Of a DNA stretch of 64,000 nucleotides, positions 12,828 through 23,000 are shown piece after piece. The stretch covers positions 2,170,001 through 2,234,000 of the forward strand of contig NC_089178.1 in the NCBI RefSeq assembly GCF_947507565.1, in the 5' to 3' direction. Position 1 is the stretch's first letter, and each line of letters starts with the position of its first letter. A model generated the notes under the pieces. The model made no database searches. It worked only from the letters and a program-made list of their open reading frames with translations, and was not told the origin of the DNA. Origin of the DNA: Oscarella lobularis. Its lineage: Eukaryota; Porifera; Homoscleromorpha; Homosclerophorida; Oscarellidae. Both the position numbers and the translations under genes were made by a program.

Positions 12828-12893
12828 GTTTAGCGTGCGCAAACGGTCCCGGAGCAAGACCACCCCGACGAGTCCCCGGTCGAGTCCCCACGT
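12828..12893. promoter_or_regulatory. 66-bp divergent intergenic spacer (SDE2 / ammonium transporter)
   Basis: The SDE2 start codon (minus, 12827) and the transporter start codon (plus, 12894) are separated by 66 bp. The spacer is GC-rich with no TATA element. Any core promoter for the two genes must be shared or overlap one gene's first exon. This is inferred from start-codon positions; transcription start sites are unknown. Confidence 0.45.
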
Positions 12894-15310
12894 ATGGCAG
12901 ACGCTATTTATCCTTTCTGCACGTCTGAAGAGCAGCGAAACCGCGTTCTCACCGTATGATTGTCGCGAAGGCGATCAGCTTCCAACATTGAAGCCTATCG
13001 TGTATTTAGTCGCCGGATTGGCGGCAGCATGTTTATGCAGATCGTTACACGGACGCGAGCGCTACATGGGTTATGGTATCGTCCATTCTCATCTTCTTCA
13101 TGGCAAGTCGACCAGGAAAAAGCGCTCCCACGCTCAATTCTGTGCTCGCTGTAGAAAGCCGGTTTTCTCTTCGTCGAAGACTCTTTCGCCGAAACGCCGC
13201 AGCGACGTCGTCGCGTCATCATCAATGTACTGCAATTCAAAAAAAATGTTAATTAATTAATTAATTAATTAATTCTCGATTTTAATTTAGAAATATTTGG
13301 ATACGTGCGCCAGTGCTATTGGATTTTTCTTTTTCGGATTTGCCATATCGGGGGGCTATTGGGGAGAGACAATGAAAGAGGATAGCGATTATATATTCTT
13401 TTTCTTTCGGGTACATGCATACTTTGTTGTCCATCGCACTGTTTCAAAGTCTTGTTTTATAGTTTACTTTCGCTAGCAATACGGCTACAATCATCGGAGG
13501 AACGTTGTGCGGCGAGAAGCGGACTGTGCGAATGTTGGCCGTTTTCATTTATGCTTTTCTCGTCAGCGTACGTTTGCGTGCCTTCCTCTTGCGTATTTTT
13601 CTAAGATTTTTCTTTTGAACTCCAGAGCGTGATTCATCCGGTGATAGCTTGGGCTGTGTGGAGTCAAACCGGCTTCATGTCAGCTGCAAAATTTTGCAAT
13701 GGAACTTTGGACAAGGAAAACGGCTCGCTTGCACTCGTCCACGTTTTATCACAAGAAGGGCCAAAGAACACGATGTACATATTGGACTATGCTGGAGCCG
13801 GAGTTGTTCATTTGCTTGGTATGTAATGTACGCAGTGTTCTGTATACTAACTGCTTTTTAATTTAATTGCTGAAGGTGGAATTGGAGGTCTCGTTCTTTC
13901 GATTGCGCACAAACGGGCCGAAAAGCGAAGACCTAGACGTACATTGACTACACGTAACGGTACATTTCATATCAGCATTTTCGTGCAAAGAGATTTGGGG
14001 TATTTTACAGAGGATGCTTCTGAATCTCTCCTCCGTGACGAGGAACTGTCGCCTCTTAGTTCTGCTGATATTCCGGAGGAGCCAAAACAGCCTTCGTACG
14101 TAGAGACAACGAGTGCATTCGGTTTATCCTAAGGGGGGCGGTTTGCCTAGAAATTTCTGGGTTTGGATGTATCCAAAATGGGGTGGACCTGAGCATATTG
14201 AATATTCGGCTTTGGGCGTTCTGATACTATGGACAACATGGTAAGGAACGATTGAAATATTTAGCTTATGACATCCCTAACGTCGACTTTTCTTCTAGGT
14301 TTGCCTTTAACTGTGGATCAACTGAAAGCATGTCAAGTACTTTGATCTGTTAACCGTTCAATAATTTTGGTTATCTCTTTACTTGAGGTGGAAAGGGTTT
14401 TCCTGAGGGTTATAAATTGTTTCACCGTACTGCGGGTCGAATTGCTATCAACATGATTCTCTGTGCTGGCGCGGGCGGACTAACGGCTATAATCATCACG
14501 TCGCTCGTTCAGGCAACTCGCTTTTCGTCTCACGGCTAACGAAATAGTTTATTATTATTTTTTTCTAGTTGAAGTACCACAGCAATATCAACGCAAACGA
14601 AGTGGCAAACGGAATTCTGTCCTGCTTAGTTGCCGTAACGGGAGGATGCGCTTTCATACGCGGTTGGTGGTCACCCATCATCATAGGAAGTAAGTCTACC
14701 CAAGCCTAAGCGCGTACACCGCTTGCATGCATTTTTTCTAGTTGTCGCAGTCGGGTTCTATCACTTTGGCTGCTGGGTGGAATACAAGCTCAGTCTTCCA
14801 GACACAGCCCGGGTTATTCCCGTGCACGCCTTTGGGTAAGCTCTTCTCTCCCGTTTGCGTCTGCTTCTTCTTTTTATGCGTCGTCTCTTGCAGAGGCTTT
14901 TGGGGTCTCGTTTCGACGGGGCTCTTTCGAGATGGCACGTACATTAAAGGCATTTATGGAAGCCTCTGCTTTTGTAATAGTCAGGATGTTCCCGTCCACT
15001 CAGTAGCGCTTCAGACGGCCTATCAACTCGCGGGCGCTTTGATTATCATTGTCTGGAGTCTCATCACCGTCGGTATTATTTTCTGGTCTCTCAGTCTGAT
15101 CAACGTGCGCTGGGTCATACAAGCAGTGATGAGGTGAGAGTCTCGGGGTCTTTTAGTCTTTTTTGAACATGCACTTTGTTTCTTGTGTTGTGAAGGCTTT
15201 TTTGTCTGAATGGCTGCAGTGGCGGGCGTTGTCAGTGCTGCTCAGGTGCTACAGTCACTACAGGCGAATATGGGGATTGCCTCTTGACTGAGGCTTTGTC
15301 GAACGACTGA
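12894..15310 (+). CDS. AMT-family ammonium transporter
   Basis: Multi-pass plasma-membrane ammonium channel of the Amt/Mep/Rh superfamily, AMT branch. Starts 'MADAIYPFCTSEEQRNR' at 12894. Diagnostic segments: TM1 'WVMVSSILIFFM' joined to 'KAGFLFVEDSF'; 'KYLDTCASAIGFFFFGFA'; 'TIIGGTLCGEKRTVRM'; 'IHPVIAWAVWSQTGF'; 'DYAGAGVVHLLGGIGGL' with the first pore His; 'WFAFNCGSTESMS'; 'PVHAFGGFWGLVSTG' with the second pore His. So the twin-His pore is kept. Early exons: 12894-12953, 13010-13102, 13155-13247, 13291-13410; about a dozen in all. The intron 13103-13154 begins GC (ATG|GCAAGT), a GC-AG intron. If the donor at 15133 is used, the last exon adds a short Cys-rich tail ending at TGA 15308-15310; without that splice the protein stops at 15137. 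Confidence 0.9.
13249..13274. repeat. (TTAA)n microsatellite in transporter intron
   Basis: An uninterrupted AATT/TTAA tetranucleotide run of about 26 bp right after the donor of the third transporter intron. A similar run lies in a VAV intron at 22318-22345. Confidence 0.85.
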
Positions 15311-15885
15311 TTATAGTCTCGCAGCTAGTCCATAGAGAGTCTTGTCTGGTTTTTGTCCTAATCTTTTTTTTTAGATTTTGACACCCAGAGCCGTATATAG
15401 AGACGGCTCCTGTTGACACCAATTGAGTGACGTTCGATCCGGGACCTGTCACGTAGAAAATGACTCGCCAAAGCTCCGTACACGCCATTGTCCCAATTCT
15501 GGAGCGTTGTTAGCGTGGCAGCCACTTAGCTGGGCTCCAATCTGTCGCGGGGCGCACGAGACGGCCGAGCAAACCGGTTCAAATGGGAGGTAGACCGACG
15601 ACGTCAAAGCAATTCGAGACGACGAAGGCAGCGCTTCTGGCAAAAGAGGTGAAGTCATATTTTTAGGGCGTCATCATCGAACTTTCTGAACGCCGGCTGA
15701 CGAAAGACTCTTTTTTTCAGTTGACTTTTTTTCTGAAGTACGGTAGGTGTAGTAGCGTGCTCGCGTATACGCAGGGTTCCGAGCACGACTACATAAACTG
15801 CTCCGGGGTCCTGGGTAAGACCGTGACGGAAAAAACTGCCTGTATCAAATGCGTGCAAAAAGTGGCATGTTTTTTATTTAATAAA

Positions 15886-15907
15886 CCCGGAAGTAACCCG
15901 GAAGTAT
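15886..15907 (+). promoter_or_regulatory. Tandem ETS-type motif (two CCCGGAAGTA copies, 11-bp period)
   Basis: CCCGGAAGTAA (15886-15896) is repeated at once as CCCGGAAGTAT (15897-15907). CCGGAAGT is the established core consensus of ETS-family factors such as GABPA and is common in TATA-less animal promoters. It sits 13 bp upstream of an ATG at 15920 with an A-rich start context. Function here is inferred. Confidence 0.45.
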
Positions 15908-15919
15908 CGCAAAGAAAAA

Positions 15920-16153
15920 ATGAGCGTCTTCCCGGAGTCTTTAGGTGAGGGGCCTTTCACCCAGGCCCTCTTTCGGGGAGACAGTAACCCATCTGTCCCG
16001 GGGGTGCCTTTATATACCAAGGCACAGGTGGACCGCAATTGTAACCCACCGCGTCTTGCCCAAGTGGGGTGGCAGTTTATCACTCATGCCACTGGAGTAG
16101 GGGATGGAATCCCCTGCGTTTGCGCCGCGTTTAACCTCTCTGGCTCGAGTTGA
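15920..16153 (+). CDS. Possible small protein (77 aa), no known family
   Basis: The open frame starts ATG with context AAAAAATGAG, just after the tandem ETS motif, and encodes a Pro/Gly-rich 77-residue product beginning 'MSVFPESLGEGPF'. It resembles nothing I know. Much of the same DNA can fold into short hairpins, so it may be non-coding. No signal peptide or membrane segment is evident. Low confidence that it is translated. Confidence 0.2.
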   Translation: MSVFPESLGEGPFTQALFRGDSNPSVPGVPLYTKAQVDRNCNPPRLAQVGWQFITHATGVGDGIPCVCAAFNLSGSS

Positions 16154-16255
16154 GCCGGTTTTATTTAGTCACCTCGGGGCCCGGAGGTGAATGAGGACAT
16201 CGGAAAGCTCTTCATCTGCCTCGTCGGTATGTCCATACCTAGCAGAAGAGGCCTT
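16001..16255. repeat. Cluster of short inverted repeats (possible structured RNA)
   Basis: Perfect stems seen: GTGCCTT/AAGGCAC (16004-16025), GGGGAT/ATCCCC with a 3-base loop (16100-16114), GGCTC/GAGCC (16142-16156), CACCTC/GAGGTG (16170-16189), and GGTATG/CATACC (16226-16239) flanked by GCCTC/GAGGC. Stems of six or more pairs with tight loops are denser than expected by chance in 250 bp. I could not match this to tRNA, snRNA, 7SL or RNase P consensus elements. Confidence 0.35.
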
Positions 16256-16465
16256 TTATAAAAAAAATCCTTGCCAATAATTCCCTTTTAGTAGTCCGTG
16301 TGGTCACTGGGGTTTCTTCAAGGCCCTTGAGCAGACCTTGGGCGTCGATTGTTCAACTCTAGAAAACCCAACTAAATATAAATTTTTCTTACCTCCGATG
16401 GCGCTAATTAATTTCAGTTTCAGTTTTACCAACGCACGCGCACTGCAACAGCTCCACCTACAAAG

Positions 16466-16909
16466 ATGGTGTTTCCATGGCAAAAATGGTCGTCTACAAG
16501 TAAGACGGTGAACTTACCGGAATACGATGACGAGGGAAAGGCAACCAAGAAGCGCTACGACGTCAAACTGACAAAAGAATCCTTCAAAACATTTAGTAAA
16601 AGACACAAGATCCTCTCGTTTGTACCACGGTCGTCTCCTGATTCTGTCCGACTAACTACGTTCGAACACCTCGAAGATGGGCAATCGTACAACATTGATC
16701 TTTATCCCAAAGTCCAACAAAGTCACAGTCACTATCATTATCACGGACATATTGACAGTCTAAAAGTATTAGCAAGCGGCAGCTGGCAACGCTTTGCAGA
16801 TGTCTACACCTACATTCCAAGTGGCTGGCAAAGTTTAGTAGCTGCCTACAACTACATTCCAAGCGTCAGTTCGGTAAAAAACTACCTTTGGTCGTCAAAG
16901 GAAAACTAA
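16466..16909 (+). CDS. Orphan single-exon protein, 147 aa
   Basis: Uninterrupted frame beginning 'MVFPWQKWSSTSKTV', stop at 16907-16909, convergent with RBM45. No family recognised. Visible features: a basic, soluble N-terminal half; a His/Tyr-rich patch 'SHSHYHYHGH' near residues 90-99; and two related C-terminal repeats, 'GSWQRFADVYTYIPS' and 'SGWQSLVAAYNYIPS'. No signal peptide or hydrophobic membrane segment is evident. The frame looks real because it is the only long one in the local spacer and has a good start context (AAAGATGG). An upstream non-coding exon is possible. Function unknown. Confidence 0.6.
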   Translation: MVFPWQKWSSTSKTVNLPEYDDEGKATKKRYDVKLTKESFKTFSKRHKILSFVPRSSPDSVRLTTFEHLEDGQSYNIDLYPKVQQSHSHYHYHGHIDSLKVLASGSWQRFADVYTYIPSGWQSLVAAYNYIPSVSSVKNYLWSSKEN

Positions 16910-17087
16910 TTGTAAACGCAGACACAGTACACTACACGTCTGCGATATTCTCGTGTCTTTTTGTGTGTTATCAGTACACGTTCAAAGTCTGACCATTACA
17001 GTACACGCAACGTTCTAAACTCTCAACCTCCAACCCATTCACCTCAACGTGGTATCAGTTCCCAGTCAACTTGTTTTGTTCTCTCGC

Positions 17088-17488
17088 TCAGTCATACTCA
17101 GTCGAACTACGCATACGCTTACGCTGCGTCTCCTGACTCTCCTCGCTGTCGTCGTCCACGCTCGTCACTTTGATTTTCACCCCGTTCATTTCCATGTCAT
17201 GCAGCGCGGCTATCGCTCTCTCCGCCGCGCTCTTGCGACCGTACGTCGCATAGCCAAAATTTCGCCCACTTACCAACCAGACATTCGTGAGTGATCCAAA
17301 TTGGGAGAAAATCTCGTGCAACTGCGGCAAAGGCATTGGCTTAGGACTGCAATTGATAAAGACTTTATATTCATTTGTAGGAGCCATTGCCGTTGCAACT
17401 CCATGAGGAGAAACCACAGGAGGATACGGTAGATGATACGAGGCCGGAAGTGGAGCTGGGTATTGCGTTGCTGAATATTCTAGCGGAC

Positions 17489-17573
<85 letters not shown>

Positions 17574-18509
17574 TTGAGGTGCATGCGGATCCTTTTCAGC
17601 GTACTTAACGACTAAGCGATATCCAGGTGGATACTCAAATCCATTCAGTTTCTCTTTGGCGTACATTGCCGCTGCTGGGGATGCATACGTTACGTAGCCG
17701 AAACCGCGCGACCGCCCCGTTGCACGATCCGTCTTGAGAATGCAATACTGCATTCCGGGGACCAAGTCGAACAGACTCGAAAATTGACTTTGAGTCATCG
17801 ACTGATCAAGGACGACGTACAATCGCACTTTCTCGTCGGCTCCGCCCTCTTCCACGCCATAAGGCGACGGACTGAAACTGGGAAAGTAGTTCCCGTAAGG
17901 AGCTCCGGACAGATACGGCGTTCCGCCCTTGTCGCCGTCGCCGAGCGAGGCCCGACTCCCCGACGGGGGCGCGACTCCCTTAGGATCGGCGAAGAGCGGC
18001 CGAAGCGATTGATCGCAATTCTCGTACGCTGCGGCCGCCTCCGACGCGCGAACAAACTCGACGTACCCGACGCCTTTCGACTCCTTCGTCTCGCGATCGC
18101 GAACGACTTTCAGATATTCGATCTCGCCGAAACGGTCGAATTGAGCGCGAAAATCGGCTTCCGTGTACGATTTCGGTAAGCGCACGAAGAGACGAGTGCG
18201 CGAACGCGAATCGACGTCGTTCGGATTGGCGTTTCTCGCCGTCGCCATCATGATGCGAATCGGCTTCGATTCGTCGTCCAAGCGAACGTCGACGAGTTGT
18301 TCCATCGCCTTCGCCGCCGACGATGTTTTTTCGAATTTGACGTAGGCGAATCCTTTCGGCTCGCGCGTCTCGGCCGTCTTCGGAACGTGGATGTCCTCGA
18401 TCTCGCCGAATGGCGAGAAGACGGCTCGCAACTTCGCTTCGGTCGCCGTACGACCGCATATAACGTAAAGCCGCGAGAATGGCGGCTGAACTTCGTGACG
18501 ACCCTCCAT
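17088..18509 (-). CDS. RBM45: RBM45-like RNA-binding protein, intronless, with polyQ tract
   Basis: Nuclear RNA-binding protein with four RRM domains. Starts at 'MEGRHEVQPPFSRLYV' (ATG 18509). An in-frame ATG at 18557 lies inside a probable TATA box and is less likely. RRM1: 'RLYVICGRTATEAKLRAVF', 'GFAYVKF'. RRM2: 'RLFVRLPKSYTEADFRAQF', 'GVGYVEF', close to vertebrate RBM45 'IPKSYTEEDLREKF'. RRM3: 'PGMQYCILKTDRATGRSRG', 'LNGFEYPPGYRL'. RRM4: 'KVFINCSPKPMPLPQLHEIF', 'LVSGRNFGYATYG'. The C-terminus is acidic then Lys/Arg-rich, like the RBM45 nuclear signal. About 473 codons, near the human length (476). The linker between RRM3 and RRM4 carries about 29 Gln. Unlike its neighbours, it has no introns. 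Confidence 0.93.
17490..17576 (-). repeat. (CAG)27(CAA)2 trinucleotide tract coding polyQ in RBM45
   Basis: On the plus strand, 27 uninterrupted CTG units (17490-17570) are followed by TTG TTG. On the coding strand this reads CAA CAA (CAG)27, giving about 29 Gln between RRM3 and RRM4. The plus strand also stays open in the GCT frame (poly-Ala), which is an antisense shadow. Pure CAG runs of this length are typically length-polymorphic. Confidence 0.95.
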
Positions 18510-18558
18510 TTTTTTGTCACGTGGAGTTTTATTACGATTGATCAATGATGTGCGCATA

Positions 18559-18565
18559 TTTTATA
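18559..18565 (-). promoter_or_regulatory. TATA box for RBM45 overlapping the NUBPL stop codon
   Basis: The minus strand reads CTATAAAATATG. The TAA of TATAAAA is the NUBPL stop codon, and the RBM45 ATG (18509) is 56 bp downstream of the box. An initiation site about 30 bp below the TATA would leave a 5' leader of about 25 nt. An AATAAA in the 51-bp gap (minus, near 18527-18532) may be the NUBPL poly(A) signal. Assignment rests on sequence and spacing only. Confidence 0.45.
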
Positions 18566-19922
18566 GTTTTTTCCAAATTTTTTCTGCAATCTCGTAGTAA
18601 GCTTTGCTTTGATGGCTCTCTGGCTGAGCTACTGTAATAGGCTTTCCCATATCCGAACCTTCCATTATGCTGACATGCAGTGGAATGTCACCTTTGCCAA
18701 TATGATACATAACGACTGCTGCTCTGATCAAGACACTTACCAAGAAAGTCAACATTTGCCTCCTTTGCAAACGACTTGCCTCCGTCTTGACCGAAAATGT
18801 GAGTGCGATGCCCACAATTTGAACACTGAAATACGCTCATATTCTGCACGACTCCCAATACCTAACACAATCAGTCAATCAAAATTATATACATCAGAGA
18901 GCCCACGCCTGCACCGGAATGCCGACTTTTCGAAACATTTCAGTCCCTCTGCGGACATCCAAAAGAGCAATGTCCTGCGGAGTGGTTACCATAACAACTC
19001 CTGTACAATAAGAAGTCAAGACATTGTTTATCAGTAAAAATGCGACTATAGTACCTGCAACGGGTATTAGTTGAGAAATAGAGAGTTGGGTATCTCCGGT
19101 TCCTGGAGGCATATCAATAAGAAGAACATCGAGAGGACCCCAAGACACTTGACGAATTAATCGCTCCACTGCTTGCATCACCTAAGACAAAAAGTAAAAA
19201 TGACGTTCGTTGGCATCTCCGCCATACAGTACCATAAGACCTCTCCAAACAATTGGAGAACTCTCATCAACCAAAAATCCCATCGACATGCTAAAGATCA
19301 ATCAGTTGATTACTAACATCCATTCTAGTCTTACCATTTAATTCCATAGTTAATAGGTGGTATCATAAGATTCTCTACGGACGTCATGATCAATTGTGTA
19401 CATTATCATGTGACGTCACCAGCCACTCACTTTCATCTAATTCAGGCTGTTGATCCTTGAGATTCATCATACGAGGAATTGACGGTCCGTAGACGTCAAC
19501 ATCCAACAATCCCACTGGCCCAACCTTGTAAGCATTTCGTCTTGCTCAGAGATATACAAATAATGGTCACGCGACTGACTTTGTCGAAACCGGCCAATGA
19601 AAGAGCGAGATTGACTGCAGGCGAGCAAACGCTTCCTCTCATTTATTCCCGTTCGATTTCTTTTCTACTTACCAGCCAGCGTTGATTTTCCTACGCCTCC
19701 TTTGCCAGACGCGATCACGACAACACGATTTACGCCAGCGATTGGCCATTTTCGCGGCAGACCGCGACTACGCGACGACTTGTCGCTCGAAAAGACGCGC
19801 AACGCATGTGCGCGTGCACTTCTACAAAATCTGACTAGAAAGAGAAGCGCAGAACGTTCAAAAGTCGGACCGCAAAAACGTCCAGCATCGCATAGCGCGC
19901 GCGTTAGTAAAGAAACATACAT
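18561..19922 (-). CDS. NUBPL: NUBPL, mitochondrial Fe-S P-loop protein for complex I assembly
   Basis: Mrp/NBP35-class P-loop ATPase that carries Fe-S clusters for assembly of respiratory complex I in the mitochondrial matrix. Starts '[16 protein letters not shown]' (19922) with an Arg/Ser/Ala-rich presequence lacking acidic residues at the start, consistent with mitochondrial import. The deviant Walker motif '[17 protein letters not shown]' is present. Later: '[11 protein letters not shown]', '[16 protein letters not shown]', '[19 protein letters not shown]', '[18 protein letters not shown]', then the cluster-binding CxxC in '[14 protein letters not shown]', and a C-terminal 'GDIPLHVSI' to '[12 protein letters not shown]'. 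The stop is TAA 18561-18563. About eight exons with 50-90-nt introns. VAV ends 85 bp upstream and RBM45 begins 51 bp downstream, all on the same strand. Confidence 0.93.
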
Positions 19923-20007
19923 TTTCTACGGTAAGGAAGAAAAAGATTTAAAAAAAAAAACAAAGAAAGCACCTACTAGTATAATTCAGCAGTTCACGTG
20001 TAAAAAA

Positions 20008-23000
20008 TCAATACTCCTGCACATAATTAAAAGGAAACAGTCCGGTCTAAAACGCATAATTAGTATCGAGATAATTAATAATTTCATCTTTACCTTTCCC
20101 TTGTATTCGCCATACCACCACCCCGGCCGATGTGTTTCCTTGCTGAGAATACGCACATCACAGTTATCCTTCACAAAGAAAAGAAAAACGTAGCAAAAAA
20201 ACGTGCATGCCAATGCTAAGACATCCCCTACATACATCTAGCGTCAATTCTTCTTTTCCTCTCGCTTGAAACGCGTACATGGCCTTGCAGTACTGATGAC
20301 TATCGTCGACGGCGCGGAAAGGATACTTCAGCATCGAATCGAGCCCAGGAAAGCTTATTCCTAACGTATTTCGTTTGTAGTACTCGACTAATTGCTAAAC
20401 CCAACGACAATCAACGCGCTGAATACCAATGCGGTGCCTCACGACTTGCCTCTATAGTAGAACACTGCTTTAGATCACTCAACTGATACAGGCCATGTTT
20501 GTAAACGATCTTTATGTGCTTAGGCTGCTTGTATCTGACGACGAACCCCCAATTTATTATTTTTCACAATTAAAAATCGGCTAGGTATTGGCGCTCTCAC
20601 TTTATTGACAAGGCAAACTCCCCTGGACGATTTTCGCTTTCTCGTATAAGAAATGTTCCGTCGGGCGCCGTGGCAAGTTTCAAGTCGGCATCGCCTCGCG
20701 CCAAACGTCCGACAAACCTAGAGACACGTCATAAAATCTATATTCAGCCATGCTTACGAGTTGCTACCATGGCGCTTGCGCGTATTTTCGTCGCACGGAA
20801 TCGGGGCTTTCTATTCCCGACACGGATTGGTTTGCAGCTGGCGGAAGTGGTGGCGGCGATCTGCATCACATGCTTGATGTCAATACAATTAATGCCAATA
20901 AGTGTCACCTGGATTGACCGCTCTGAGAAATTGCTTTTGGATGTAGAACGGCATCTTCGTAGGACATTCTCTAGAGAAAATCAATACATGATTAAAATAG
21001 CTTATTATTATTATTATTATTATTATTATTCGTTTTCACTGACACTTCTCGATCTTGCTTTTTCGATTTCAATTTCTTCCGAGGATCGAACCAGACCGGC
21101 GGGAAAATAACCGCTCTGATTCGTTTTTAGCGAAATTCCCTGAAAACGCGTCATCCTGCCAGAAGAAAAAATTTCCCTCCTCGCTCTCTCAGTACCTCCC
21201 ACCAATCTTGATCCATCTGATGAACAACGTGTATCTGATTTCCTTTATCGAAATGAAGAACGGTGTAATTTCCACCTGGATGAGGTTGTCCGCGATAACT
21301 ATTAACCAAAGAATTAGTACTTCCAAGGAAACTGACGCATCTCGCGACGTGTCTCACTTCTGTACTGCATTCACTTTGAACGAGACTCGTTTCCCCGTTG
21401 GATTTCGACTTATTTTCGGCGATTTACTTCCACCCATGTTGGGAAGCTCTGGAGGTGCGATTGCAGCCCGATCGGACGGCGGTCGCATTGGAGGTCGCTC
21501 GGACGGAGGAGGAGGAAGGGGACCCCTCGCCGAGCCCCAACTGTCGGCATGCTAAAGTGGACTAAGTTGGGAATCAAATTGCGCGCGAGCTTCGTTGTAA
21601 TTACAGATCCTCTTTCGCTTGAAGTACTTCCCTCTCGACGATTTGGCACGTCGGGATGAAGCGTTTTTTCACTAAACACGTTAATTTCGATTGATATTTG
21701 ATCGAATTCTTAACGTATAGAGCGTCGTACTAAATCTCCTTCATGTTCTTCATCCACCTGTCCTTCGCCTCGGGCGTCTTTGCGTGCAACGTGCACGAGA
21801 CGTGCCCATTAATTACCAATTGCCAAGAAAACGAAAACTATAACAAGAATAACAATAAGAAGAAATCATCAATTATTCTTTAACATTAAAAAATGTCTCT
21901 TATTCTCACTTTTCCTTTTGTAAGGTTGGGAAGATCGACCGGCCGATGAGACGCGACCAACGCCACCTTTTCCTTAAATTCAAAATGTTCGCCTTTCGAC
22001 TTGCAGAAAAGCATTGCTCGTTGAAAAAGAAACACGTATCTAGAAGAGAATCGACGTCACTAAAACGATACGCAACGCGTCCTCCCACCTCAATTTCAAT
22101 TTCGTTTCGTCGGCTGATTTCACTTTCAGTTCCCCATCTTGAACCATGTCGCCAAATTCGTACAAGTTGAAATTCAAAGGAGCATTGAGCAAACTAGTCC
22201 CCAAAAATTACAATTTTTTTAATTGATAAATTCTGTCCTAACCTGTTCTGGATCTGCTTCAAAGTTTGCTGCATCTCGTAGACGCGTTTCTCTTCGTTCA
22301 CGGCCTGAGCCGACTCCTTAATTAATTAATTAATTAATTAATTAAAAGTACGTCAAATTTTAAAACCGGACCTGGACTTCTTTTAGAGCCTGTTCCAGTC
22401 CCGGCTTATCCGGATGATTTTCGCTGTGCTTAATCAGTTCCTGAGGAGAATATGAAATTAATTAATAAATCTAGCTCTTCCCTCTTACTCTCAATAACAA
22501 GGGATATTTTAATGTTCGCTGCATGGGAACGCAGAGCAATTCTTTCAGACCAAATCTCTGCTTTGATCGAACTCTACACGCCTGGACGACACAGGAGTAT
22601 TCATCAAAGTCAAAGTTTTGAATTGAACAGGATATTTAGAATACCTCTAAAACTTTTCCAAAGGTTGTGTCTTTCTGCAACTGGCCAATCTAGCCGCAAA
22701 AAATTAGAATAAATTGACCAAACAAGAGTCTCTCTTACCCGAATCTGCGCTTCTGGCAATCGAGCGCAATAATATCCATATTTTTTCAAATCGTTTGCCT
22801 GACATTCACATCACATACTTGATCAGCAAAGAATTCAAACTTTTACCTGTCTCTTGAGACAAGCGCTGATGTCCTTGTCTTTCTGACCGTGAGCTTTCTT
22901 CAAGGCGCCCAACAGCACGTGATGATCAGCCAATAGAGACTAAATAATAAAATCAAATTCAACACCACGCCTTCGTATATACATAAGTAAGAACGTTCTA

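Larger units (their letters stand above)
15311..16465. other. Unassigned 1.15-kb spacer with motif and hairpin cluster
   Basis: This spacer lies between two plus-strand genes. Minus frames at 15258-15658 (76 and 69 codons) match nothing I recognise, and all three minus frames are open for a stretch, so they are weak. A possible poly(A) signal AATAAA (15881-15885 region) is followed directly by two ETS-like CCGGAAGT motifs. Downstream, a GC-rich stretch of about 300 bp is dense in short inverted repeats. Transposon-derived sequence, a structured RNA gene or a small protein gene are all possible. Confidence 0.45.

Noticed and set aside
15430-15445. tRNA B-box-like GTTCGATCC
   Set aside because: No matching A box or foldable acceptor stem around it.
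17387-17608. Plus-strand poly-Ala ORF
   Set aside because: Antisense reading of the RBM45 CAG tract, with no independent start context or conservation.
18555-18557. Upstream in-frame ATG for RBM45 (18557)
   Set aside because: It sits at the TATA-like element, 3 bp from the NUBPL stop. The 18509 ATG starts at the family's N-terminal position.
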